Shown here: positions 18,261 to 26,205 of the stretch, in pieces | Numbering within the stretch: the first letter of the stretch is position 1 | Layout: the number at the start of each line of letters is the position of its first letter | Assembly (NCBI GenBank): GCA_965222345.1 | Contig: CBDCTS010000002.1 | Coordinates: forward strand, 62,001 to 126,000 | Source: JADFGZ01 sp965222345 | GTDB taxonomy: Bacteria; Acidobacteriota; Terriglobia; 2-12-FULL-54-10 | DNA: 64,000 bases | Reading direction: 5' to 3' | The notes under the pieces: generated by a model | What the model was told of the DNA's origin: nothing | Databases searched by the model: none | What the model saw: the letters and a program-made list of their open reading frames with translations, nothing else | Translations under genes and position numbers: made by a program

Positions 18261-18503
18261 GAAGGAAATGGAGCACAGGCCTTATCGGCCTGTGCTCTAA
18301 GGGGGCAGGCAAGAATGCCTGTCGCTACTTGCACAGGCCTTATCGGCCTGTACTCTAAGGGGGCAGGCAAGAATGCCTGTCGCTACTTGCACAGGCCTTA
18401 TCGGCCTGTACTCTAAGGGGGCAGGCAAGAATGCCTACCCTACCTGACAGGCCTGGAGGCCTGTGCTCTAGGGGGCAGGCAAGAATGCCTGTCGCTACTT
18501 GCC
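18261..18503 (+). repeat. Four tandem palindromic-repeat units (58-bp period) at the missing-head position
   Basis: Four units start near 18273, 18331, 18389 and 18447 with spacings of 58, 58 and 56 bp. Each is GCACAGGCC-TTATC-GGCCTG, a CTCTAAGGGGG linker, then CAGGCAAGAATGCCTG and a GTCGCTACTT or CCTACCT tail. The cluster overlaps the 3' end of the terminase gene and fills the interval between terminase and tail genes. Nothing else is seen in 18187-18494. Confidence 0.88.
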
Positions 18504-20105
18504 TTCATACAGCGAACTACGTTCCTGGGGGCCGTACCACTCCGGCTCGCTGTCGATGCCCCCGAAGGAGGGAGGCGATGAATTGCCGTGCCCGGCGGCA
18601 TGCAAAGCCAGCGCCAGCGCCCAGAAGCGGTCGGCATGTCCGTCTGCGGTACGTTCGGCATCGAAGCGAATGTTGCCCGCCGAGGTGACGATGCGCTTGA
18701 CGGCGCTGAGGTCGAGCCGCAGGGAACGGTTGCCGGGAATCCGCAGGGTGCGCTCCTCGAAGTACCGCTTCATGCGGATAGCCATATCGTGCTTGACCGC
18801 GGCAGTGAAGGAGAGCGGCTCCACACGCCCCGGAAACTGCTGGGCCAGGCGCTCCGCCATCTCCATCCCCAGGCCGGTGGCATCGACCGCGCCGCGCCGA
18901 CAGAAAGGGGCCAGGTCGCCGAGGGCCTTCTCCTGCGCGGAAAATTTGGTTTTGGGCATCTCCAGCAGAGCGCGAGTCCAGAAAACGTCGCCAACCTTCT
19001 CGACCAGGGCCACAACGGCCAGGTCGCGGAGACGGCCAACGTCATAGCCGAAGTAGCACTCTCTGCCGGGGACCGGTTGCCAGCCGGAAGGCAGCGCGGC
19101 GGTGGCCTCGGGATGCTCGCACTCGACAATCAGGTCGATGGGGAAGTAGTGATCGCGGTCGGAGTGGAAGACGCATTCGTATTCCTGCTGCCAGGTCTTT
19201 TCGTCCCCAGCGGCTTGGCGCAGCACCTGGGTGTCGATGGGGCAACCCTGGCGGACGGCTTGATGCACGTCGCACCAATGCCCCGACAGCAGGCTGGCGC
19301 CTTGCTCAGGAGAGGTTTTGCGGTCGCGGCCGGGATCGGGCGTTGGAGGACTGCCGGGAGGGCCATCGGCGAGACCGGCTTCCTGAGCCAGCTCGAAAAA
19401 TTTTCCGCGCCGCCCGTTGGGGGTGGAGATGACCCGCAGCTTGAGGTTGCCTCGGGAGATGCGTCCGAAGGCGGCGGCCCATATGGCGCGGTCCTGCTGC
19501 TGGAAAGCAAACTCGTCGAGGATGATGTTGCCGGTGTAGCCGCGCGCGGTGGCGGGGTTGGCCGGCAGGGCGATGATGCGCGAGCCGTTGGAGAACTTCA
19601 CCTCACGCTTGCGGATGGTCGTCCGGTCAAAGAAAGAGGTTCCCAGAACGCTTGCGGCAATCTGCAACGCTTTGGCATGCTGCTGAACTTTGTGCATGAA
19701 CTCCAGCGACTGCCGGTCTCCCCGAGAGAGGACGATCCAGAGGGTCCGCTTTTGGAGGCAGTCGAGCACGGTTTCCAGGGCGGCGGCAAAGCTGAAGCCG
19801 ACCTGCGTGGATTTGACCGCAATCTTGAAGCGCGAAGCGTCCAGGACCCATCGTTTCTGATAAGGGTAGAGAGGGAGCGCCGCCGGGGTTCTGGCCGGGG
19901 AATCCCCGCTTTTCAGCGTCTTCGTGCTCTTGTGCGCGCTCTTGTTCTCGCTCTTGGCAGCTTGCGAGGAGCGTTTGGCCGGTGGCATCAACTCGTTTTT
20001 CGGGGACCGCCGCCGAGGGCGCGCCCGAGCTGAAGGGGCCTGAGCAGCCGTGGATTTCGGTGATTCAGCAGGTTTTGATTTCTTATGAGGTTCCATTGTC
20101 TTCAT
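18495..20105 (-). CDS. Phage terminase large subunit, Mu gp28-like
   Basis: I choose the ATG at 20105 (MKTMEPHKKSK), overlapping the small-subunit gene by 23 bases. About 536 residues. A basic low-complexity N-terminus of about 75 residues precedes the ATPase. The ATPase has LYPYQKRWVLDASRF, a degenerate Walker A (KSTQVGFSF, about residues 98-106) as in Mu-type terminases, and Walker B NIILDEFAF (about 193-201). The nuclease domain has the expected acidic residues in GYDVGRLRDLA, AVDATGLGME and ADRFWALALA. The gene therefore looks functional. It would package DNA into heads, yet no portal or capsid gene is next to it. Confidence 0.85.
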   Translation of the reverse strand: MKTMEPHKKSKPAESPKSTAAQAPSARARPRRRSPKNELMPPAKRSSQAAKSENKSAHKSTKTLKSGDSPARTPAALPLYPYQKRWVLDASRFKIAVKSTQVGFSFAAALETVLDCLQKRTLWIVLSRGDRQSLEFMHKVQQHAKALQIAASVLGTSFFDRTTIRKREVKFSNGSRIIALPANPATARGYTGNIILDEFAFQQQDRAIWAAAFGRISRGNLKLRVISTPNGRRGKFFELAQEAGLADGPPGSPPTPDPGRDRKTSPEQGASLLSGHWCDVHQAVRQGCPIDTQVLRQAAGDEKTWQQEYECVFHSDRDHYFPIDLIVECEHPEATAALPSGWQPVPGRECYFGYDVGRLRDLAVVALVEKVGDVFWTRALLEMPKTKFSAQEKALGDLAPFCRRGAVDATGLGMEMAERLAQQFPGRVEPLSFTAAVKHDMAIRMKRYFEERTLRIPGNRSLRLDLSAVKRIVTSAGNIRFDAERTADGHADRFWALALALHAAGHGNSSPPSFGGIDSEPEWYGPQERSSLYEGK

Positions 20106-20694
20106 CGGTTGCGGTCTGGTCCGGGTTCGGCTGCCATTCGTCATAGATTTCGTATATCTCCCGGATACGCCTGGCTTCGTCGGCTGTCAGGGGCTGGCCC
20201 CGTTTGGCTTTGCGGTCGAGCTTGCGGAGGGCCGCCTGCGCCTGCTTGCGGTTCAGCGCCCAGCGTTGCTCGACGACCTTGACGCGCCGTCCGGTGAGCA
20301 GCAGCCTTTCCTCTTTGAGCGCCAGCTCCCGCCGACTTCGCTCGGCGGACTCCAGTTGCAGCGGGGCGATCTTCTTGAACGGGCCATCGCGTTTAGTCTT
20401 CTTGAAAGCTTCGAGAAGGGCGGCGCGCAGCAAGCTGGAGATTTCGTGACCTTGCAGGCGGGCCTCTCGGACGAGCTTCTCGATCTTCAGGCGATCTTCC
20501 CGCTCTTTCTGCCTAACCCCCCAGTGATTGCCAACGATATGGGTTATGGACGACGGGGAGATGAGCTTTCCGCTCCGCTCCCGCAATGCGCGGGAGATGG
20601 TGCGGGCCGAAGCGTCCTCATCAAACATCTTGTAAATCAGTTTCTCTTCGGAGGCGGTCAATTTCAGCAGGGGGAATTGTTGCTGTTTGGGCAT
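20083..20694 (-). CDS. Phage terminase small subunit-like, Mu gp27 / DUF3486-like
   Basis: 203 residues directly upstream of and overlapping the large terminase gene. The N-terminal third is a helix-turn-helix-like segment (MFDEDASARTISRALRERSG, SPSSITHIVGNHWGVRQ), followed by long basic coiled coils (ALKEERLLLTGRRVKVVEQR), the shape of Mu gp27. It would recognise packaging DNA and present it to gp28. There is no clear ribosome site before the ATG at 20694; a palindromic repeat (20704-20812) lies immediately upstream. Confidence 0.7.
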   Translation of the reverse strand: MPKQQQFPLLKLTASEEKLIYKMFDEDASARTISRALRERSGKLISPSSITHIVGNHWGVRQKEREDRLKIEKLVREARLQGHEISSLLRAALLEAFKKTKRDGPFKKIAPLQLESAERSRRELALKEERLLLTGRRVKVVEQRWALNRKQAQAALRKLDRKAKRGQPLTADEARRIREIYEIYDEWQPNPDQTATDEDNGTS

Positions 20695-20703
20695 TTGTTT
20701 TTT

Positions 20704-20812
20704 AGGAGCACAGGCTTGGGGGCCTGTACTCTAAGGGGGCAGGCAGGAATGCCTGTTGCTAGCGCAGGCCTTGCGGCCTGTGCTCTAAGGGGCAGGCAGG
20801 AATGCCTGTCTT
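20704..20812 (+). repeat. Two palindromic-repeat units upstream of the terminase genes
   Basis: Two head-to-tail units, one with GCACAGGC-TTGGG-GGCCTGT and one with GCAGGCC-TTGCG-GCCTGTGC, each followed by CAGGAATGCCTG. They start ten bases from the terminase small-subunit start codon, so they occupy its expected ribosome-site/promoter region. Confidence 0.8.
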
Positions 20813-20886
20813 ATTTGGTCTCGTAACGGTTAAGGCCTCGGAGTATGTCTGCTCGTTCATGGTTGCTGTGCGGTTACGCTCTGAAA

Positions 20887-20971
20887 TGGAGCACAGGCCT
20901 TACCGGCCTGTACTCTAAAGGGGCAGGCAGGAATGCCTACCCTACCTAAGGCAGGAATGCCTGTTGCTACT
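20887..20971 (+). repeat. Palindromic repeat unit plus partial copy
   Basis: One unit (GGAGCACAGGCCTTACCGGC, the linker, CAGGAATGCCTACCC) followed by a second CAGGAATGCCTG with a TTGCTACTT tail. It abuts the stop codon of the 20972-21289 gene. It is oriented like the other copies in the phage block. Confidence 0.8.
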
Positions 20972-21289
20972 TCAAAAGCGCACTCCGGGGTCGGTGAGCT
21001 TCTTGTCGAGCAGGAGGATGCCGCGTCCGGTGAGGGAGGCCGCGATAATTCTGTTCCGCGAGATCTTCTCGTCATAGCAGCGCTCGCAACGCACGAACCC
21101 GCCCTCCTCGAGATAACTGAGGTAGCCTTCCAGGTTCTTGTGAGCGAGCGGGATGTTGCGGTCCCGCAAAGCCAGTTGGAGATGGCGGAAGGTGATCAAA
21201 TGGGGATATTCCTGCTTCGGCACCCAGATGATCTCACCCCGCCGGAAGTCGTGTTTCAAGGAAGCTCCCTTCTCACCGCGCATGGCCAT
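20972..21289 (-). CDS. Small Mu-like phage winged-helix protein (gp26 / VpaChn25_0724-like)
   Basis: 105 residues with a winged-helix look: EYPHLITFRHLQLALRDRNI, NLEGYLSYLEEGGFVRCERC, IAASLTGRGILLLDKKL, and a terminal DPGVRF that resembles the GVRRP ending of the phage family placed just before the gp27 and gp28 genes in Mu-like phages. Its order here (then gp27-like, then gp28-like) matches. The molecular role of this family is not established. The start overlaps the preceding gene by 17 bases. Confidence 0.55.
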   Translation of the reverse strand: MAMRGEKGASLKHDFRRGEIIWVPKQEYPHLITFRHLQLALRDRNIPLAHKNLEGYLSYLEEGGFVRCERCYDEKISRNRIIAASLTGRGILLLDKKLTDPGVRF

Positions 21290-21719
21290 TTCGCCAATCC
21301 TCCTTCAGTTGCTGTACGTGTTCTTGCAGGTCGTCAACAGTGGCGCGCACCTGCTCCAGTTTGTCCGAGTTGACTTGCATGGCCAGCACCAGATCGTGCT
21401 GGCTGCCGGAGTTGTGCTCCACGGTGTCGGCCAGCTTCTGCAAAGCGGTGGCGGTGGAGCGCTGGCTCTCAATGAGAGGGGGCGCATAGCTGTGAGCCAG
21501 CCAGAGAAATCCCACCAGGATGAACAATCCGGGCCCCCATCCGAGCAGCGGCGCCAGCAGCTCCTGGTATTGCGTCAGGGCGCCCGAGCGGGCCAGCTCC
21601 ACCAACAGCACAATGAGCGAGGTGCCGACTACCGCTCCCGCCGCCGGTCCAGCAGCTTTCTTGAGACCGCCGGGGGAGGGAGGGGGAGAAGCGGGTTCCG
21701 TCATGGTGCTTTGATCCAT
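21273..21719 (-). CDS. Phage membrane protein with two TM helices and coiled coil (DUF2730/holin-like)
   Basis: 148 residues. A proline-rich N-terminus is followed by two hydrophobic helices (AAGAVVGTSLIVLLVELA at about 30-47 and LLGWGPGLFILVGFLWLAHS at about 57-76) and a C-terminal coiled coil (ALQKLADTVEHN...MQVNSDKLEQVRATVDDLQE). Small bitopic coiled-coil proteins at this spot in Mu-like phages are annotated as DUF2730; a holin or spanin partner role is also possible next to the endolysin. There is no strong ribosome site; the ATG at 21704 is an alternative start. Confidence 0.55.
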   Translation of the reverse strand: MDQSTMTEPASPPPSPGGLKKAAGPAAGAVVGTSLIVLLVELARSGALTQYQELLAPLLGWGPGLFILVGFLWLAHSYAPPLIESQRSTATALQKLADTVEHNSGSQHDLVLAMQVNSDKLEQVRATVDDLQEHVQQLKEDWRNGHAR

Positions 21720-21751
21720 AGTGTTGTTCTGCTTTCGTTAGTGGGCAGGTA

Positions 21752-21828
21752 TGGAGCACAGGCCTTGCCGGCCTGTGCTCTAAGGGGGCAGGCAGGAATG
21801 CCTGCCGCTACCTACCTGTTGCTACTGC
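21752..21828 (+). repeat. Palindromic repeat unit
   Basis: GGAGCACAGGCCTTGCCGGC, CTGTGCTC, the G-run linker, CAGGCAGGAATGCCTG and a CCGCTACCTACCT tail. It lies between two phage genes, 70 bp from the next copy. Confidence 0.8.
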
Positions 21829-21878
21829 CTTCGACTACGCCTTGAGAGGACAGGTGGGCTTGTCCTGAGCGGAGCCGA

Positions 21879-21957
21879 ATGGAGCACAGGCCTTAGCGGC
21901 CTGTACTCTAAGGGGGCAGGCAGGAATGCCTGCCGCTACCTACCTGTCGTTGGCACG
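21879..21957 (+). repeat. Palindromic repeat unit with GAGCGGAGCCGAAT lead-in
   Basis: Same structure as the 21752 unit, preceded from about 21865 by CTGAGCGGAGCCGAAT, a lead-in also present at 15751 and, inverted, near 59330. It overlaps the end of the 76-codon phage gene. Confidence 0.8.
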
Positions 21958-22131
21958 CGCTCTTTCGAGCGCCATCTCCGGCGTCTCGGTGATTCGCACC
22001 GAGTCCCAGTCAATCTCACCTTCATCGCCGGCTGCCTGTACCGCCGCCAGGACGGCGGCGATTGCCAGACGAATTCCTCGATCGATCAATTGCAGTTGCT
22101 TTTCGCTTAAAGCCATCGTTGTTGTTCCCAT
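21940..22131 (-). CDS. Small phage-module protein, unknown
   Basis: About 63 residues from the ATG at 22131 (or 58 from 22116, MALSEKQLQLIDRG). It starts inside the end of the endolysin gene, which suggests coupled translation. The sequence RGIRLAIAAVLAAVQAAGDE has one short amphipathic or weakly hydrophobic helix and the C-terminus is acidic then basic (RITETPEMALERARANDR). I recognise no family. The 3' end coincides with a palindromic repeat, so the last residues may be derived from it. Confidence 0.45.
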   Translation of the reverse strand: MGTTTMALSEKQLQLIDRGIRLAIAAVLAAVQAAGDEGEIDWDSVRITETPEMALERARANDR

Positions 22132-23420
22132 TTCCTCGTGCTTGTCTTGTATGCGGGAGCCAGAAGCCAAGGAAACCGGAAGCCGGCATAGGCGTCGAAA
22201 GGCTTGCCCTTGGGGGTTCCGGCTTCGGGATTCCGGTCTCTGATGCCTGTCCCCGGTTTCTCTTCGAGACTTTCCACCAGGCTGTTGATCTCAAGGATCA
22301 GCCTGGGGAGGATTTCCAGCATCGCCTCCAAGCGAGCCGCATCACCGTCCGATTTCGTCCGGCTCCAAAGAGCGAAAGCATCGGCGGCGGTGTTGTGGGC
22401 GTCGATGAAGCGGTGTCCTGCGGCCTGGAAGCGGTTCCACTGCTGCTCGGTGATCAATCCGTGGACTGTAGCTTCAGCAACGTGACGCTGGATGGTCTGG
22501 TATTCCGCTTTGGTGATGGCGAGCGTTTGGTAGGCGGCGCGCTCCAGGTCATTACAGGAGGCGAGCAGCAGGCTCAAGCCGATTGCCGCAATCACGATCC
22601 GCAGCTTGCCTCGCCAGCCGCCGGTCCGTAACGGGCGCAGCGGCGCGAGCAGGCCCGCGACCAAGGAGGCAAGCCTCCCGATCCGCCCCTGCCGCCGTGA
22701 GGGGCTTGGACGGATGTTCCCGGCGCTCACTGAGGCCGGGGAAGGGAGGCTCGTATTGAGGCGGGAACCGGAAGGGGCGTCAGGAACTGCAGCCGGCGCA
22801 TCCCCGAAAGGATGGCTAGACGGCGGCAGTCCCGGAAGCGACACCACGGCGGGCGGAGACAGGTAAAGGCGATAGAAAGTCAGCCGCCCGATCTTCACGG
22901 TCTGCTTGGCGGGGTTGGCCCAGGAGGGTGGTTGGATGGAGTCGTCAAAGTAATGATCGCTGTTGGCCGTGAGGGCGTCGGGCGGTTGCTTGCCGGGGTC
23001 GCTGGAGCGCAGCGCTTCGCGGGCGCAACGAAGACACCGCTCCCATGCCTGCGGCTCGGCGTGATCGAGCGGATGCAGCAGCTTGGCGCGATTGGGGTCG
23101 GAGGGGTTGAAGCAGGAAAACTGCCAGGGTTGCAAAATCACGCGGCGAAGATTTTCCGCAAAATCCGTTCCCGGCTTGGAGCCGAAGAGCCGCCGGGGGT
23201 TTCTGGCCCGGTTGAGGACCAGTTGCGCCACGGCCCGGCGAGCCAGGTCGCTTTCGCCCCGCGCCTCGCCAAACAGACACATGGCCAGCAAAACGGAGAG
23301 TTCCTGCTCTGCAATGGGCTTGGCAGGGTCGGGAAGGGTGGTTGCGGAGGCTGCAAGGCCTTTGCGATTCGTTGCGTTCTGCGTTTTTGTCTTGCGCTCT
23401 TGGTTCGTCATACAAGTCAA
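22107..23420 (-). CDS. SleB/Hydrolase_2-type endolysin fused to a lipoprotein-like domain
   Basis: 437 residues. Residues about 38-190 match cell-wall hydrolase SleB (Hydrolase_2): LLAMCLFGEARGESDLARRA, AQLVLNRARNP, VILQPWQFSCFN, and LTANSDHYFDDSIQPPSWA. A proline-rich linker follows. At about 270-289 there is a hydrophobic run ending in a lipobox (AAIGLSLLLASC). After it comes a helical periplasmic-type region (YQTLAITKAEYQTIQRHVAE, FIDAHNTAADAFALWSRTKS). An in-frame GTG at 22595 would start a free-standing 140-residue lipoprotein with Cys14 as the lipidated residue. So this may be a fusion, or an endolysin gene with a nested outer-membrane lipoprotein (spanin-like) gene. It heads the phage operon. 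Confidence 0.7.
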   Translation of the reverse strand: MTCMTNQERKTKTQNATNRKGLAASATTLPDPAKPIAEQELSVLLAMCLFGEARGESDLARRAVAQLVLNRARNPRRLFGSKPGTDFAENLRRVILQPWQFSCFNPSDPNRAKLLHPLDHAEPQAWERCLRCAREALRSSDPGKQPPDALTANSDHYFDDSIQPPSWANPAKQTVKIGRLTFYRLYLSPPAVVSLPGLPPSSHPFGDAPAAVPDAPSGSRLNTSLPSPASVSAGNIRPSPSRRQGRIGRLASLVAGLLAPLRPLRTGGWRGKLRIVIAAIGLSLLLASCNDLERAAYQTLAITKAEYQTIQRHVAEATVHGLITEQQWNRFQAAGHRFIDAHNTAADAFALWSRTKSDGDAARLEAMLEILPRLILEINSLVESLEEKPGTGIRDRNPEAGTPKGKPFDAYAGFRFPWLLAPAYKTSTRKWEQQRWL

Positions 23421-23454
23421 GTTTCAGGCAGTGGGAAATTGGGGGCAAGAAAAC

Positions 23455-23745
23455 TATTCCGAAAGTTCCGAACCTGCCGAACCTACCGAACCTACCGAAT
23501 CTGCCGAGGATACCGAGGGAACCGAGGGAACCGAAAGAACCGAGGGAACCGAATCAACCGAACCTGCCGAAGATACCGAGGGAACCGAGGGAGCAGGATA
23601 GGCCGATAATTCCGAGGATACCGAATCAACCGAGGATACCGAACTTGCCGAGGATGCCGAGAGAACCGAAGGAACCGAACCTGCCGAGGATGCCGAATCT
23701 GCCGAGGGTTCCGAGAGAACCGAGGGAACTGGATAGGCCAATAAT
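23455..23745 (+). repeat. 9-bp tandem repeat array (CCGANNNNN), two sub-arrays
   Basis: About 30 nearly uninterrupted 9-bp units of the form CCGA plus five variable bases (CCGAACCTG, CCGAGGATA, CCGAGGGAA, CCGAATCAA). Two sub-arrays are each closed by GGATAGGCC(G/A)ATAATT. All three plus frames stay open, as expected of a 9-bp period, giving artificial Pro- or Thr/Glu-rich frames that I do not call as genes. A shorter related array is at 59095-59190. From 23746 to 23997 I see no gene. Confidence 0.85.
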
Positions 23746-23997
23746 TCTAAAAAAACGCCGCCGGAAATCCAGCGAGCGGAGAAGGCAGGAATCGGCGGCG
23801 GTCGGCGGATTGAGGACCCGGAGGCGGTGACTCATCCAGCAAGAAAAGCAGCCGGCGGGGTGCGGAGCTGGATGGCTCCTTTTTGAGCAGCGGTCGGTAA
23901 AAGTTATGCCGCCAAAAACTGAGGCCGTCGCGCCCGGCAGTTCAAGCCCAGCCACATTTGCTATGCCCCGGATGCTTTCGCCATCGCCGCTTCGCAT

Positions 23998-24027
23998 TTG
24001 ACGCCGGTCGGTTGAGACCTCTATAAT
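23998..24027 (+). promoter_or_regulatory. Sigma70 promoter for rplU-rpmA
   Basis: TTGACG (23998-24003), an 18-bp spacer and a perfect TATAAT (24022-24027). The start would be near 24034, giving a leader of about 110 nt before rplU. Such a leader could hold ribosomal-protein autoregulation, but no known motif is evident. Confidence 0.6.
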
Positions 24028-24147
24028 GAATAGGTTCAGATTCCAAGGGTGTTTGGTCGCTGTTCCGCCAGATGAGTTGGCGCTTGCCGTGAGTGGCTCG
24101 CGGGAAGCAGCCAGCAGTGGCCGGGGCGGCAGAGGCTGGAGGTGTCG

Positions 24148-24522
24148 ATGTACGCCGTCATCGAGACGGGCGGCAAGCAGTACCGCGTGGCGCCGGGTGA
24201 CGTGATCCGCGTGGAGAGCTTGCCGGGCGAGAAGGGAAGCGCGGGAGAGGTCGGCCGAGTTCTGGCCGTCTCACCGGAAGAAGGGAAGATGCTGACCGGC
24301 GAGGCGGTGGCCCAGGCAAAGGTGGAGGCGACGATTTTGTCGCATGCGCGGGGCCGGAAGATTCTGGTCTTCCATTATAAGAAAAAGAAGCAATACAAAA
24401 AGACTCACGGGCACCGGCAGAGCTACACGGAGTTGCGCGTCGATCAAATTACGCTGCCGCCGGAAGAACCGCTGAAGGCGCCACCGGAGACTGCGCAGGA
24501 GTCGGCGCCGGAAGCTTCCTAG
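24148..24522 (+). CDS. rplU: 50S ribosomal protein L21
   Basis: The ATG at 24148 lies five bases after GGAGG and gives the classic MYAVIETGGKQYRV start; the GTG two codons upstream is less likely. 124 residues with ARGRKILVFHYKKKKQYKKT and HRQSYTELRVDQI, standard for L21. A non-conserved acidic/proline-rich tail (PPEEPLKAPPETAQESAPEA) extends beyond the usual 103 residues, as in several phyla. L21 binds 23S rRNA in the large subunit. It is first in the rplU-rpmA-obgE cluster. Confidence 0.97.
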   Translation: MYAVIETGGKQYRVAPGDVIRVESLPGEKGSAGEVGRVLAVSPEEGKMLTGEAVAQAKVEATILSHARGRKILVFHYKKKKQYKKTHGHRQSYTELRVDQITLPPEEPLKAPPETAQESAPEAS

Positions 24523-24682
24523 AGAGGGCCGCCGAAGGCGTCGCCAAAGGCTACGGCAAAAGCCCACGCCCCGCGAAAACAGGGCGGAAGGGCAACCCAA
24601 AAGCGGCGGCACGACCAAGGGCTGATTTCATCGGACAGGGCGGGAAAGTTGGAACCAGGGAAAGCCTGAAGGAGATCAAAGC

Positions 24683-24964
24683 ATGGCACACAAAAAAGGA
24701 TTGGGGAGTTCGCGCAACGGCCGTGATTCGAACGCGCAGAGGCTGGGAGTCAAGCGGTTCGGCGGCCAGGTGGTCACGGGCGGCTCCATCCTGGTGCGGC
24801 AGCGCGGAACGCCCTTCAAACCGGGAGAAAACGTGGGCCGGGGCAAGGACGACACGCTGTTTGCAAAGATCAGCGGCGTAGTCCGTTTTGTGAACCGGGG
24901 CCGGCATGGGAAATTCGTTCACGTTCTGCCCGCAGAGCCAACCGCCGCTCCGCCGGCGAGTTAG
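24683..24964 (+). CDS. rpmA: 50S ribosomal protein L27
   Basis: ATG at 24683 after AAGGAGATC. MAHKKGLGSSRNGRDSNAQR is the typical L27 start without the Firmicutes-type cleaved extension. GGSILVRQRGTPFKPGENVG and DDTLFAKISGVVRF follow. 93 residues, slightly extended by a Thr/Ala/Pro-rich tail. The N-terminus reaches the peptidyl-transferase centre. It is co-directional with rplU and obgE. Confidence 0.97.
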   Translation: MAHKKGLGSSRNGRDSNAQRLGVKRFGGQVVTGGSILVRQRGTPFKPGENVGRGKDDTLFAKISGVVRFVNRGRHGKFVHVLPAEPTAAPPAS

Positions 24965-24986
24965 GACAGTCCGCCGAAGAGACACG

Positions 24987-25004
24987 CCGGCGGGTTGCCG
25001 CCGG
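24987..25004 (+). promoter_or_regulatory. Stable hairpin between rpmA and obgE
   Basis: CCGGCGG-GTTG-CCGCCGG forms a seven-base-pair GC stem with a four-base loop 23 bp after the rpmA stop. No U tract follows, so it is more likely a processing or attenuation structure than a simple terminator. Confidence 0.35.
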
Positions 25005-25113
25005 TAATTGCCCAGCGCTGTTTGGGTGGCGTCTGGTTTCGCCGCGCGGGTTCGCGCTTGATTTCTTGGCGGAATCATTCCGCTACAAGCCTGCCAGGAG
25101 AATAATTCCGATT

Positions 25114-26205
25114 GTGTTTGTGGATGAGACCAGAATTTCCGTCAAGGCCGGCGACGGCGGCAACGGCTGTGTCGCTTTCCGGAGGGAAAAGTTTATCCCC
25201 CGGGGAGGCCCAAGCGGCGGCGACGGCGGCAAGGGCGGCGACGTGATTCTGGAAAGTTCCGAACGGCACAACACCCTGATTCATTTCCGATTCAATCCAG
25301 AGCACAAGGCCCCGGGGGGAAGACACGGCGAGGGGAGCAACCGGAAAGGGAGAAGCGGCGAGGACTTGGTGCTGAAGGTGCCGGTGGGTTGCGTGGTTAC
25401 GGAAGAAGATTCGGAAGTGAAGCTGTGCGACTTTGACCATCCCGACCAGCGGTTTGTGGTTGCAGCCGGAGGACGGGGCGGGCGGGGCAATGCGCGTTTT
25501 GCCACTTCCACGCACCAGACGCCCCGGGAGTCGGAGCCAGGCCGCCCCGGCGAGTTTTGGCGGCTGCGGCTGGAATTGAAACTTTTGGCCGACGTCGGGC
25601 TGGTGGGTTTTCCCAACGTGGGGAAGTCATCCTTGCTGCGCCGGATTTCCGCCGCCCGCCCGAAAGTCGCCGACTATCCCTTTACGACTCTCGAACCTTG
25701 TCTGGGAGTGGTCCGCCTGGAGGAAGAAGAGAGTTTTGTGGTGGCCGATATTCCCGGACTGATCAAGGGAGCGCACAGCGGCCATGGCCTGGGATTGCGG
25801 TTCTTGCGGCACATTGAGCGAACCCGCCTGCTGGCACACTTGATCGAAGCCAGCGAACTGCAAGAATCCGATCCGGAGCAGGACTTCCGCACCCTTATGG
25901 AAGAGTTGACCCGTTTCCAGCCCGAACTGGCGCGCAAACCCATGCTGCTGGTCGCCTCGAAAATGGACCTTGCCGGAGGAGCCCGTCGGTTGCGCGCCCT
26001 GGAACAACTGGCGGCTCATCGGAACCTGAAGCTGTTTCCGGTATCCGCTGCAACCGGGGAGGGGTTGGAGGAGTTGAAAAACAGCATTGCCGACCTGCTG
26101 CGCGAAGGACGGCGCGCCGAACCGGAGCCAACCGCCTCCACGCTGCCGAAGTCTTCTGTCACGTGGGGCGATGCAGCCGGCATAGCAGAAAGGGAGCAGG
26201 AGTGA
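25114..26205 (+). CDS. obgE: GTPase Obg/CgtA
   Basis: I choose the GTG at 25114, which yields the family start MFVDETRISVKAGDGGNGCV; a TTG 16 codons upstream gives an unrelated extension. About 363 residues. The glycine-rich Obg fold (RGGPSGGDGGKGGDVILES) is followed by the G domain: P-loop GFPNVGKSSLLRRIS, G2 YPFTTLEPCLGVV, G3 DIPGLIKGAHSGHGLG, G4-like ASKMDL and G5 SAATGEGL. It acts in 50S assembly and stringent control. It overlaps nadD by four bases (GTGA). Confidence 0.97.
   Translation: MFVDETRISVKAGDGGNGCVAFRREKFIPRGGPSGGDGGKGGDVILESSERHNTLIHFRFNPEHKAPGGRHGEGSNRKGRSGEDLVLKVPVGCVVTEEDSEVKLCDFDHPDQRFVVAAGGRGGRGNARFATSTHQTPRESEPGRPGEFWRLRLELKLLADVGLVGFPNVGKSSLLRRISAARPKVADYPFTTLEPCLGVVRLEEEESFVVADIPGLIKGAHSGHGLGLRFLRHIERTRLLAHLIEASELQESDPEQDFRTLMEELTRFQPELARKPMLLVASKMDLAGGARRLRALEQLAAHRNLKLFPVSAATGEGLEELKNSIADLLREGRRAEPEPTASTLPKSSVTWGDAAGIAEREQE

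Noticed and set aside
18588..20033. 481-codon plus-strand frame opposite the terminase
   Set aside because: The terminase on the minus strand has all motifs; this is antisense to it.
23342..23830. Long open frames rich in Pro/Glu/Thr or Ser/Val across the 9-bp array
   Set aside because: A 9-bp period without stops is open in all frames; codon bias and start sites do not support a gene.
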